From: Actinomucor elegans
Taxonomy: Eukaryota > Mucoromycota > Mucoromycetes > Mucorales > Mucoraceae
Assembly: GCA_026027325.1 (NCBI GenBank)
Contig: JAMSLZ010000007.1
Location: 1,798,001-1,862,000 of the forward strand
Length of the DNA: 64,000 nucleotides
Direction of reading: 5' to 3'
The position numbers were made by a program, and so were the translations under genes. The notes beneath the pieces are model-generated. The model had not been told where the DNA came from, ran no database searches, and saw only the letters and a list, made by a program, of their open reading frames with translations. Shown in pieces: positions 1 through 9,831 of this stretch (its first letter is position 1; every line of letters starts with the position of its first letter).

Positions 1-1114
1 TATTATTATGGGTAAATTGTATAATAGTAGTGGTTTCCAGTCAATAATAGTATGGATTAATCCCTCCATATTGATGATTTATAATCAATATTATTATTAG
101 TTTTCTATCATATATTCACAATACACTACTAATAATATTATAGTCATTTTGGTTATTCAGATAATAATTTAATTGCTATTTTTTTTATTTATATAATATA
201 TAACTTCAACAGATATTACTCTAATACACACTAGCCTTCAATAGCTGAATGTACAATAACCAGCTTTCTATCACACACGAACAGTATTTAACTTACCTTA
301 TTGTCATACAAGTATAAAATAATTTATGTCCCACTGGCAAGTAACAGGTAAATGAATTAAGCAAATAACTGTATAAATAATGTCAGTTATCGTTGATGAA
401 ACAATATTTCAAGACTATATTTGAACTAACCTTTAGAAGAATGGCCCACGAGCTTGTATAATAGTATATTTTAATCATCTTTTCCTAAAGTAATGATTAG
501 ATTCTTGAATGAAACTCGCTATTGCTACAGACTTACCAACACTATATCAGACACAATCAATTATAATTCACTGGGCTACAGTTTTAATAGTCTTCGTCTT
601 GTATATATATACAACTAAATCTATTATAACAGTATTAGATTAATATACAAAGAAATTAATGGATTAGTAATCATTGCACTTACTTAATGGTTATTAGCTT
701 TAAAACTAATAGTAAAGGTTCAAAAGCCATATGGCATTACTGGCTATAAGTATTACTGAAGTGGTATAAGTATTTAAGAATACAAGTCAGTATAAGAACA
801 TAAGCAGTATGAATGACGACGTATTTATAGATAATTACGACATTAAGAACGAGGGAGATATTCGAAAGCTTGGAAAAAAAAACACAATTACAAGCTGACA
901 TTGAGGTTAATTCCTATTATACAGAAGCTTCAGTTAAAGTGTTGTGCGCAATAAGAGTGACAAATGTCAAGAAACCTTACGTTTAATGTGCCAATTTAGC
1001 AAACGAAAAAAAAGAAAGAAACTCAAGATTGGTGTAAAAAAGTTTTTCTTAATACTGAAAAGCCGCAGAAAAATGCTACGTCAGCTACTTAAACCAATAA
1101 AAAAACATCTATAT

Positions 1115-2197
1115 TTATTTCGTTTTTTTTGTATTTTTCTTAGAGCGTGGTTTACGCTTATTGGAATCCGCTTCTTTGGAACGATTGTCAGATCCAGCCT
1201 CCTCATCTTCACCAACGTCAGGTTGAACCGTAATGGCTTTTCTTTTCGTTGATGAGCGAGCAGAATGTAGATCCAACAAGCTAGTGATTGGAGATGCAAG
1301 ACCAACTGGAGCAACAGAAGTAGCTAGACGATCAACAAGGATATGCTGATTATCCACACTATTTGCATAACAAGCATATTAATAAAGATATAAAAACAGA
1401 AATAAAAAAGCATCTAACCTGAAGAACGATTCAATCTCATTGTCTTCAACAGATTCTTGATTTTGTTGACTTTCACCTTCTTCAGCAGAATTACTTCTGG
1501 TACGTACAGTCTTCTTGTTTTTGAGTGCTTCAGATAAAAGTAACTTGGCAGCCCACATCTCTACACAGAGATGCAGATGCAAGCCCACATCTAAAGCACG
1601 TTTCTCCAAAAGCAAAGCATAACGTTCTTGAATGCTGGTATCCTCTTCGCCAATTTCACTCCAAGTTTTACCAACAATATTTATATTTGCCCTTTCCATG
1701 TCTTTCAAGACATCTCTTGCCAAGTATTTCAACGTATTGTATTGCGGTTGAACATCATCATCGGTCAGTTCATTTTGTTGGCCTTTTATATACTTGAGGT
1801 GTTTCAAGAGGGCATACAACCTTAATGGTGCAGAAGGGGTGACATTTGTCTTGGTTGCCTTTTGTTGATAACGCACTTTTGCTTCTTCTAGCACTTTTGG
1901 GATTGACCGTTTACTACGTAAATTAGGATTCAAAGCATTTGCAATTGCTTCTCGTTCAGCTATATATGACAAGCTAAGAGGTTAATAAAACTGAATGTAG
2001 TAACATGCTTCAGATATGATTGTACCATCGTCAAGTGCTTGTTCAATTTCTTCGTTAGATGAAACCCTCGAAGCTTCTCGAGGAAATAGAGGTGCTAATA
2101 TTTGGATCAAATCTTGAATTAAACGACGGTTGATTAAGATTTCTTGTTCAATCTTCTCAAAGTAGACGCTCCAATTATTGTTGTTGTTGTTTGACAT
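1115..2197 (-). CDS. CACTA copy A accessory protein (ORF2, function unknown)
   Basis: My three-exon model is 2026-2197, 1419-1959 and 1115-1358 on the minus strand, which keeps one frame and gives 318 residues. The protein starts with a poly-Asn tract, then a Leu/Glu-rich middle that looks helical (AKLLLSEALKNKK), an acidic stretch, and a basic tail (KRKPRSKKNTKKTK) that could be a nuclear localisation signal. No catalytic motif is visible. The second intron has clear borders (CAG/GTTAGA, AAATAG). The first is uncertain: an in-frame TAA lies between exon 1 and exon 2 in both copies, and a 66-nt or 45-nt intron would each remove it. Placed divergently from the transposase, it occupies the position of a second CACTA protein such as plant TnpA, but homology is not shown. 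Confidence 0.6.
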
Positions 2198-2602
2198 AGC
2201 TATAAAGTAAATATATTATAAAGAAAAGTGATTGAATGATTTGAGCTATTTAACTGTTTTATAAGCGTACTTTACCATTTATCCATTAGTAATCCTTACT
2301 AATGTCCAAAGAGCTTTCTGGAAAGTAAGCTTACTGACAGGTATGACTGACTTGGAAAGGAATTAGCTTGATTAGAAATCATAAGGATCCATTAAAATAT
2401 ATTCGATATCTGAATAATCTGGAAGGCTGAGTAATATGAAAAGCCGATTAGTTCAAAGGATTCAACAGCCTAAAACAATGAATTACCATTGAGAACTCTG
2501 TCAATTGTAGACCAAGCAAACGTATTTAAGACCTGCTTTTTCTAAACAACAAAACCGCTATTCATTAATTCGATATATTTACTTGTTTTTACTTATCTTT
2601 AA
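2198..2602. promoter_or_regulatory. divergent promoter region of CACTA copy A
   Basis: These 405 bp separate the start codons of the accessory gene (minus) and the transposase (plus). The stretch has no ORF and should hold both promoters. I see no unambiguous TATA box. The same region is 30342-30746 in copy B. Confidence 0.5.
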
Positions 2603-2705
2603 ATGGGCAAAGTTTCCTCTTCTGCTACACCATATAAATATACTTGCGCTACTTGTTTGAGGCCATTCAAAACTGTTAAAGCTAGGAGTAATCACTATAG
2701 CCATA

Positions 2706-2926
2706 GATAAACATTTACAACTACTTAATATTTTTAACTTTCCTAAAAAATCAAGGCATAAATATAATGTTGCCTTTTTATCCATAAATAAAATGTTGGT
2801 TACTTGTTCTATTTTAGAATAAAATTTATTTATATTATTATTTGTATTCAAAAAAATCTATTATTTCCTAATTTTTTTATATATTGTACTATTTTGAACA
2901 TATTTCTGTAATACTAAATGTTCTTC
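2706..2926 (+). repeat. H1 left direct repeat (221 bp)
   Basis: Identical by eye to 4989-5209. It begins GATAAACATTTAC and ends ATGTTCTTC. The transposase stop codon lies only 11 bp inside its inner edge. The block CATAAATATAAT.TTGC.TTTT is shared with the H2 repeat, so the two repeat families are distant homologues. Confidence 0.93.
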
Positions 2927-2937
2927 TTATTAATTGA

Positions 2938-4374
2938 TTAATTATTTTCTATTGATTTCCAATAATTCAAAATAGTATCATGTGATGTAAAATCTTTTTC
3001 TTTTACCCATGAATTATGTTCTTTACCATACTTTTTCCATTTTACAAAATATTCATATAAGTTCTTTACTTTTTTGTGTTTAATTATATATTGTATTTCA
3101 TATATATTTTGATCATTATTACTAGTGATATCTTCCTCCATTTGATCCATAATATCTATATTCACTTCATTTATATTTAAATTATTTAAAAATTGATTTT
3201 GTAATGATTTTATATCAACGATATTTTCTATTTTATATTGTGTTTTTAATGTTACTTCTTTATTCATTTCAATATTATTTTTATAATAATAATCAAAATT
3301 ATCATTTAGCCATTTGTTGTAATGGGCATTTTCTTCAATTCCAAATAACTCTGTAAAATATTTTATGTTCAGTAATACTATTGCTAATTTTAGCTGTATA
3401 TTATATGTCTTATTATCTGTTATTCTAATCTTATTTTGTCCACTAAATCTTTTAAAAATACTACCTAATTCTGCAAAATATTTTTCTATTTTTGACCTTA
3501 ATCCACCTAATTCTTCATTGAATTTTTTTTCATCTATGGTTAATTCAACTCCTTTATCTTTTTTTATAGGATAGCAAAAATTTTTCAAGGATATATTAAA
3601 TCCAATATTACTAAATTTTTCTATAAATTCTTTTACTGTGTTTTCATATAATCCATCAAAACATATACAATCTATTTCATTATAAAACTTATTGATATTT
3701 ATGTCTAAAAGCATTTTATCATCAGTATTATTTCTACAAGGTAAGGAATCAGATATATAAACACATATTCTATTAATATCTATAATAAATTGTGTATTTA
3801 ATCCATTTCTTTTTAATTTATACGAGAATAACTCTTTTTTATCTAGATTAATATCTTGATATGTTATACGATTATGGTGACCATCAATTAGTAATGTTAC
3901 ATTATCTAACATCATTGGATTAAATTTCTTAGCACAAAGTAATCTCAATGTATGTGTAGAAAAACATTTTTCTAATTTATTATTTATCCATTTTTCCAAT
4001 AAATCATAATTATTTATATATAATGATTGATATAATTTATAAAAACTAGTAGATGGAATATACATTTCCATTTCATTTATAGATTTTCCATTTAATAAAT
4101 GTTCTAATAATATCAATACTTTATCTGCTGTTATATATGGACCTGGTAGTTTTATATTGTTACATAAATCTGTCAAAAATACAAATGGAGCAATACTTCC
4201 TAATTTAATATATATATTTTTTTTAATTCTATCAATATTTGGTATACTCGTTATTTTAGATCTATGATATTTCAATTCAACTTTATATATATATTCATTT
4301 TTCATAAATTTCCAATACCTATTGTAAATATTTCTGTATTCATTTTCAATTAATAAGTCTATATGAGTGTTCAT
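2938..4374 (-). CDS. H1 transposase: PIF/Harbinger-like DDE nuclease with C-terminal chromodomain
   Basis: 478 codons from ATG 4374. An upstream TTG at 4416 would add 14 residues. The candidate DDE triad is D164 (LLIDGHHNR), D240 (CICFDGLYE) and E297 (RSKIEKYFAELGSIFKRF). The last resembles the R..IE..F..LK.RF signature of the DDE_Tnp_4 (PIF/Harbinger, IS5-like) family. Residues about 425-475 (YIIKHKKVKNLYEYFVKWKK ... HNSWV) form a chromodomain, a histone methyl-lysine reader known from chromoviral integrases. The expected job is to cut and join H1 ends, with the chromodomain biasing the target site towards heterochromatin; this targeting is inference. The gene is intact and ends 11 bp from the left repeat. 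Its closest relative here is the H2 gene (35858-37300). Confidence 0.82.
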   Translation of the reverse strand: MNTHIDLLIENEYRNIYNRYWKFMKNEYIYKVELKYHRSKITSIPNIDRIKKNIYIKLGSIAPFVFLTDLCNNIKLPGPYITADKVLILLEHLLNGKSINEMEMYIPSTSFYKLYQSLYINNYDLLEKWINNKLEKCFSTHTLRLLCAKKFNPMMLDNVTLLIDGHHNRITYQDINLDKKELFSYKLKRNGLNTQFIIDINRICVYISDSLPCRNNTDDKMLLDININKFYNEIDCICFDGLYENTVKEFIEKFSNIGFNISLKNFCYPIKKDKGVELTIDEKKFNEELGGLRSKIEKYFAELGSIFKRFSGQNKIRITDNKTYNIQLKLAIVLLNIKYFTELFGIEENAHYNKWLNDNFDYYYKNNIEMNKEVTLKTQYKIENIVDIKSLQNQFLNNLNINEVNIDIMDQMEEDITSNNDQNIYEIQYIIKHKKVKNLYEYFVKWKKYGKEHNSWVKEKDFTSHDTILNYWKSIENN

Positions 4375-4408
4375 AAACAAATAAAATGATGTATTTTTAT
4401 ATAAAGAG

Positions 4409-4489
4409 AAATTCAATTTTTAATATTTTCTATATTTAATAAACTTTTATTTATATATGAAAATTCAATTTTTAATATTTTCTATATTT
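4409..4489. repeat. 29-bp direct duplication between the two H1 genes
   Basis: The 29 bp at 4409-4437 (AAATTCAATTTTTAATATTT and nine more) recur at 4461-4489, 52 bp apart. The right copy encodes the last codons of the small ORF; the left copy lies just upstream of the transposase ATG. It may be a duplicated promoter or processing signal, or slippage. Confidence 0.8.
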
Positions 4490-4833
4490 TCCAAGAACTT
4501 ATGATTTCTTTTTGCATAATCTAACCATGATTTAAAATTATAAATTTCTTTAATACTAACATATCCTTTTCTTAAACACCAGGATTTGAAATATTCATTT
4601 CTAACTTTTTCGTTATCATCTAAAATTGTTTTTATCACTAAATTGGCATGGATATTTGTATTGTTTTCACCAACATCATAGAAAGGACCACTATATAAAA
4701 TTTTATCAATATTTTTTATATTTCCAACCCATTGCAGTATTTTCTTGTTTAATATTTCGGATGATTTATTCTTGACATCTTTTTTTTCAGGATTTAGAGT
4801 TAAAACCACAGCATAATAATAGATTTTTTCCAT
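4465..4833 (-). CDS. H1 small ORF, unknown; faint HUH/Rep-like motif order
   Basis: 122 codons from ATG 4833, lying upstream of and co-directional with the transposase. I do not recognise the family. Three segments appear in the order and spacing of HUH Rep endonuclease motifs: VVLTLN near the N-terminus (motif I is usually FTLN-like), NIHANLVIK (motif II would be HUH; here the second His is Asn), and SWLDYAKRN near the C-terminus (motif III is a Tyr followed by Lys/Arg). A match this short may be chance. In Harbinger elements the second protein is normally Myb/SANT-like, which this does not resemble. H2 has no counterpart. Confidence 0.45.
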   Translation of the reverse strand: MEKIYYYAVVLTLNPEKKDVKNKSSEILNKKILQWVGNIKNIDKILYSGPFYDVGENNTNIHANLVIKTILDDNEKVRNEYFKSWCLRKGYVSIKEIYNFKSWLDYAKRNHKFLENIENIKN

Positions 4834-4988
4834 TAAATATAATATTGATGTTATTTTAAAAATAATTCTCAAATATTATAGATACTTTTATATTTTCCAA
4901 AATATCATGCCAAGAATTAGATGCCAAGGAAGTTGTTTTTAGATTTCTCAATGTGATTAAACGCAATGGAAGTCTAAAAATAGGACAA

Positions 4989-5209
4989 GATAAACATTTA
5001 CAACTACTTAATATTTTTAACTTTCCTAAAAAATCAAGGCATAAATATAATGTTGCCTTTTTATCCATAAATAAAATGTTGGTTACTTGTTCTATTTTAG
5101 AATAAAATTTATTTATATTATTATTTGTATTCAAAAAAATCTATTATTTCCTAATTTTTTTATATATTGTACTATTTTGAACATATTTCTGTAATACTAA
5201 ATGTTCTTC
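4989..5209 (+). repeat. H1 right direct repeat (221 bp)
   Basis: Identical by eye to 2706-2926 and in the same orientation. On the plus strand a stop-free run of 79 codons (4866-5102) crosses the inner boundary into this repeat and ends at TAA 5103. Its tail has RHKYNVAF, which the H2 repeat also encodes as KHKYNIAF. Confidence 0.93.
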
Positions 5210-8084
5210 ATAATCGTGATCATAGAAAACAAAGGGTCGTCCAAACGCAAGAAGCTAGCATTCCTGTCCAAGGTGAGTTAACAGATATATTACTAAAGCT
5301 TTTAATTTAACAATATACCTTGTTTGAAATAGAGCCTACTCCAATTGCTTACAACGTCAAATCCTCGGATCAAAACCTTTTCACCAATACGGAATTAAAT
5401 AGCATCCAATTGAGAGATATTTGCGACACGTATGGTATTCCTCGAGAGGCTCAAAGAGAACTTGTCTATCTAATGCGTACCATAATCAAAAACAATGAAG
5501 AGAGCCGTAAAACCGATGGATTGGGTATGTATCTATTCAAATAGAGTTAAAAAAAAAGTACTTATCAGCTTTTATTCCCATTATATATAGGTTACCTACC
5601 ATCCACTCTCATGTTCCCTGATACCTTGGATCGTACTCTTAAAGCAAAAACCAATATTCAATGTCATTTTCATGATGTCTGCGTCAATGGTTGCATGCTG
5701 TTTGAAAAGGAAGATATAGAGACTATTCAATGTAAAAACCCTGCTTGTAAAGAAAATCGCTTTGATGATCATGGTAAACCTCGTCGCTCTATGAAGATGC
5801 TTCCTATTGGTGAACAAGTCGCTCAAATGCTTGCGAATGCAAAGACAAGAGACTTGATGAAATACCGCTACAACTATAAATCAACTGACGGTGAATATAA
5901 AGATTACTTTGATGGTGCAGCATACAAGTACTTTAAGGATAATAGCATTCTGTTTTCCGGTGAAGATGATGTCGCAATGGTTCTTTTTGTCGATGGTTTC
6001 TGTACTAGCAAGAATCATAAAGGGGACAAGTTAACAATCATCCATCTCTTGAATATGAACATTCCCCCAGAATACCGCTACCAAGACGAATACATGCTTC
6101 AATTGGCGATCTTGCCAGGTCCAAACTACCCAAAGTACATGCATACCTTTTTAAAGCCTATTATTGATGAGTTTCATGCTCTGTCTACCAAAGGCATGCT
6201 TGTACAAAAGGATGGTGTAATTGTTTGTCAAGCTAAAGTCAACTTGGTGATGGCTACTGGTGATCTTCCTGCTGCAGCTGAGCTTGCAAATCATATTGGT
6301 CATATGGCTACGTTTGGTTGCCGTATTTGTCGTGTCCAAGCTGAACGTCATGATTATCATAATTGTTTTTTAACGATCGACAATGAGATCAGAAGCAGAA
6401 ACGATTTCATTTCCCCAGATGCAGCGAATGTAAGTACTATAATCAGCATTAATCTTTACAAGTTTTTAACATTTCTTTTTCTTTTTACCTCATAGAGCTA
6501 CAGTATCAAGTCTGCAACACCATTTGCAATACTTCCCAGTTTTACTGGCGCTACTTTTTTTGGTTTAGACGAAATGCATCTTCTCGGACAAGGTATCGCT
6601 CAACACGTATTCAATATGCTGACAGTCGACATGGGTAAAGAGTACAATGCAGCAAGAAAAACTCGATATAAGCCCAATGAAGATGAATTGAGTGATGCCC
6701 GATTGAAGTCTGCTGATGAATGGCCGTATACTTTCTATATTCCAAAATTATCGCTCATCAAAATTGGTAAACTTGTTGAAGCTTCTAGAGCCACTGTACC
6801 GACATCCTTTTCATCCAAATGGGAAGATCCAATTATCAAGAGTGGTGGCAAACGTGCTGTTGACTGGATTGATATTTTCTTATATATGATTCCCACCTTG
6901 TTCGTTCCTGAATTGATTCAAGAATCCGCTAAGAAACCATTGATTCATCTGACAAAAGCTGTCGCATTGGCTCTTAAATGGGAACTTTCTATTGAAGACC
7001 TTATTCTGATGGAAAGGTAAATATATTTTTTTTTTGTACTCATAAATCTAGTTTACTTACATACTTTCCAAAGATATATCAAAGAATGGCAAGAATTTTT
7101 GTTGGCAGAAATCAAGGCAAAGCGTATTCATTCCGGTGTATTCAAGCCTGTTCAACACTACCTTTCGCATATAGTCTATATGATCAAACAACAAGGTGTG
7201 TTGAGAGCATATTCCGCCCGATCAATGGAAAGAAGCATCGGAAAATACAAAAAGCTCATCAAGTCAAAGGTTGATGCTGGCGCAAACGCTGGTAATATCT
7301 TGGAAAGACTCATAACGCGTAATCATATAAACAGCCAGACTTGGGATGTTCATACTGAGCTTGACCTGATCACTCCTCGAAAATACAGCGAATCCACTTT
7401 CAGGAATAACCCTTCTGGTGATGCTAGTGATCCACAATTATGGGCTCCCTTTAGTAATATTTCAGTGGATACTCTTCCCTTTGGTGTCTCCACTCAAACT
7501 TTTTTGAAGGCGCTATTGCATTACTATCGCCGTACTGAAGCAAATGGTGTAAATATTGCTGAAATTGATTCGTTGAATAGTATTTCCATCGCTGGTCGTG
7601 CCTGGGCATATGGCAATGTATATACGTCTACCATGTATAAAAGCCATATAAATGAATATCGTCGAGGAAACAATTACGTGATGATCACTGCCAGCTACTT
7701 GAAGTAAGTAATTAGCTCAAGAACAAAAACCTCTTTGATTAACCAACCTTTGTTAATAGTCGAAATAATTCCATTCGTGAAAGCTGGTTCATTGGTTCTA
7801 TCGTTTTCTTTTTCGAGCATTCATTCAATGGTAGACCACAGTATTTGGCTTTGGTTGATTTAGCGAAAAAAAATGCAACTACCAAATATGACAAGACTAT
7901 TGCTTTGGTTGAGCTGCACAGTAGCGGTGCACACAGTTACGCTGTCTGTCGGTTTGAAGATATTGTTGCCAGTGTAGGTCTTGTGCGTTCAAGTGAATCT
8001 AATGAGAAAGAGTTCAAGATCATCTCTCATCATATATTTAAACAAGATCTAGAGCAAAATGCTGGCATATTAAGTCGTTTGTAA

Positions 8085-9723
8085 ATAGCATGAAGACAAG
8101 AGCAAAAAGCGTTTTATTTTGAAATAAAATTGTTCTCTGAATTGATTATGTATTTAAACCACCGAAAATAATATAAAGCTTCCCTCCAAAAGGACTTCAT
8201 CATAATATAGCAAAAGTAAAATAGGTATTTACACTTTCTGTAGTAGATATAAACTATAGATAATTTAACTCGTTTTTATATATCATGTTATTAATTCGAG
8301 AGAAAGGTATTAGCAATCTTGCAACAGAATGTAAAAACATTTCTTAATCAAAAATTTAACCCATTTCCCTGATGTTTAAGAAATTATTTCATAATATCAG
8401 AAATATAGAACCAGGATAACCCAAGTTATACAGTTCTATATTCATCATTCAATAATGTTAATTGACTATTTAGTTGCTCCAGTTAATCTTTAAAACCAAA
8501 TGTAAAATATGATTAATGCTCTTGTTTATCTTTATAGTAAAATTAGTTTATTATCAAGCAATGCGGATTAATTTTCCAACAGACAGCAAAAATGTTCATC
8601 GATTGTAGTTTTCTAGCACCTAAAAAAACGTGCATGTTTTTGAAGCTTTCGATCGTCATTAAGAATTCTATCATAATCATCAATTACTCGAAAGTCCAAA
8701 AACGAACGCGTTTTTTTGTAGTTTGAGAAGTGGATATATGATTTTGACAATAAATCATCTAGTTAAATAACCGCCTAGCAATAATGACTAAGATTACTGG
8801 CAATTAATAATCGCTACTTGACCTATTTTTTTTTTACACAATAATTTATCTCTTTTTTTACGCAATATATTTCTTTTTTTTTACGCAATGTATTTCTTTT
8901 TTTTTACGCAATGTATTTCTTTTTTTTTTTAACGCAATGTATTTTCTTTTTTTCTTTCTTTCTTTCTTTATTCTATAATTTTACTAAACATAAAATTGAG
9001 TAAATTAGACACTTAATGGCAGCTCATTCTTAATGTCATTCAGCATTTTAAATACACAGCTATTAGCCAAAGGCTAAATCACGGCAATGAAAGTGCTCAG
9101 CTTATTAAATGGAACTAGCGATTCGTTCTTGTTTCCAAAAGAGTAATTTACAAGAGAATTTTTTGCAACCTGACCTGTATAAGAGACTTTTCAACGAATA
9201 ATAAACGCATTTGAAAGACAATTGTTCAACATTATTTTTGACAAACGTTGAAATTAAACGTTTCTAGGAATTTACATAAAAGATCGTTGAAACGAAAAGC
9301 AGAGTTCATTTTAGTAAATAAAATAAACGAGGATTATGTTGTTGCGTACAAGCATCAGAATTTCATGTACTCATTTATAAGAAGTTTGCAAGATTTGGCT
9401 TTCATCGGCAAAAGACAAGAATACATAAAAATTGTTTGCAAATAAAATGGAGTTCAGGCTTTTCTTTCTTATTGTCAATTTATGTTATAATATTGACTAA
9501 ACCCATAACATTATTGTCTGCTTTCCACTAATATTAGGAGTAACCACTAATAAATGAGCAAAGCACTGTTAATTGCGCAGCCATAGAAAATAATTGCTCT
9601 AATTTCATTGGTTCGCAGATTATTATTAGTAGGTAAATCTATAGTATTAGTAGGTAAATGATAATAAAATCGTCGTTTTACCACATAATATTATGGGTAG
9701 CACACAATATTTTCGCCATAGTG
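8085..9723. other. non-coding right arm of CACTA copy A
   Basis: No convincing gene. The only ORF (9248-9445) starts at TTG. It holds a minisatellite (8826-8960) and, near the end, copies of a subterminal motif related to TAATATTATGGGTA at about 9530, 9640 and 9690. Such arrays are transposase or TnpA binding sites in characterised CACTA elements; that role is assumed here. Confidence 0.6.
8826..8960 (+). repeat. T-rich minisatellite, about 23-bp unit
   Basis: Four to five units of ACGCAATGTATTTC followed by a T-run of 8-10. The same array lies in copy B at 34461-34610, where the T-runs differ by single bases. These are the only length differences found between the two CACTA copies. Confidence 0.85.
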
Positions 9724-9794
9724 TGTTAATAAAGCACAGTCTCAAAAAGTACTCTTTTTAGTCTTATTTATTATTTCACTGTGCAAACACAACA
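9724..9794 (+). repeat. gypsy 1 5' LTR remnant (3' 71 bp)
   Basis: Matches 14815-14885 of the 3' LTR. It starts TGTTAATAAAGCACAG directly after the CACTA terminus and ends CAAACACAACA. The LTR promoter with its TATAAATA box has been separated from the gene by more than 9 kb of inserted DNA. Confidence 0.92.
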
Positions 9795-9797
9795 TTT

Positions 9798-9807
9798 TAC
9801 TTTTTGA
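9798..9807 (+). other. candidate self-priming primer-binding site of gypsy 1
   Basis: TACTTTTTGA begins 3 nt after the LTR end and is the exact complement of TCAAAAAGTA in the LTR (14833-14842). No tRNA-type TGG primer site follows the LTR. The Tf1/sushi lineage primes reverse transcription from its own mRNA 5' end. The sister element has TACTTTTGA at 16035-16043, one T shorter. Confidence 0.45.
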
Positions 9808-9831
9808 ATTCAACGCTTTATTACACTTACT

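Larger units (their letters stand above)
2706..5209 (-). mobile_element. element H1: DDE-chromodomain transposon with LTR-like direct repeats
   Basis: Comparison with uninterrupted copy B (around 30841) defines this 2504-bp insertion exactly. It is flanked by ATA at 2703-2705 and 5210-5212 (CATA also fits). The ends are imperfect inverted repeats: GATAAACATTTA at the left and, read on the other strand, GAAGAACATTTA at the right (10 of 12 match). The first 221 bp (2706-2926) are repeated identically and in the same direction at 4989-5209. Between them lie a transposase (2938-4374) and a small ORF (4465-4833), both on the minus strand. Base composition is far more AT-rich than the surrounding CACTA element. 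It has no reverse transcriptase, integrase or primer site, so this is not an LTR retrotransposon. Confidence 0.88.
2603..8084 (+). pseudogene. CACTA transposase (Tnp2/Transposase_21 type), copy A, disrupted by H1
   Basis: This is the same six-exon gene as copy B 30747-33721. Exon 1 starts at ATG 2603 and is broken after 2705 by element H1; it resumes at 5210 and ends at 5272. The other exons are 5333-5524, 5591-6429, 6496-7016, 7074-7703 and 7760-8084. The N-terminus has a Cys2His2-like finger (CATC...H...H). Exons 3 and 4 carry the conserved Tnp2 core (FVDGF, TGDLPA, GLDEMHLLGQGI). Since H1 splits the zinc finger exon, this copy should not make a full transposase, although the accessory gene and ends look intact, so it could still move if copy B supplies enzyme. 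Confidence 0.88.
1..9723 (+). mobile_element. CACTA (En/Spm-like) DNA transposon, copy A, left end cut by window
   Basis: This copy matches copy B (27958-35358) almost base for base. The only length differences I found are two single bases in T-runs near 8.9 kb. Window base 1 corresponds to copy B base 28145, so about 186 bp of the left end lie outside the window. The right end reads CGCCATAGTG at 9714-9723, the same terminus as copy B. Copy A carries two divergent genes (1115-2197 minus, 2603-8084 plus). It is interrupted by element H1 at 2706-5209. The DNA immediately to the right (9724 on) is the tail of a gypsy LTR, so copy A inserted into the 5' LTR of gypsy 1. Its left target duplication cannot be checked. 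Confidence 0.93.

Noticed and set aside
944..1252. 102-codon plus-strand ORF (repeated at 29088-29396)
   Set aside because: Antisense to the accessory-protein exon 3; Lys/Phe-rich with no motif.
2579..2851. Minus-strand ORF sharing its first 49 residues with another at 4856-5134
   Set aside because: The shared part is simply the H1 direct repeat read backwards. The ends diverge at the repeat boundary.
2706..5209. H1 and H2 as LTR retrotransposons
   Set aside because: No reverse transcriptase, RNase H, integrase, primer site or polypurine tract. The only enzyme is a DDE_Tnp_4-like transposase, and the duplications are 3 bp.
9248..9445. 65-codon ORF in the CACTA right arm (also 34883-35080)
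   Set aside because: Starts at TTG, has no motif and lies in the non-coding arm; conservation only reflects the young age of the copies.
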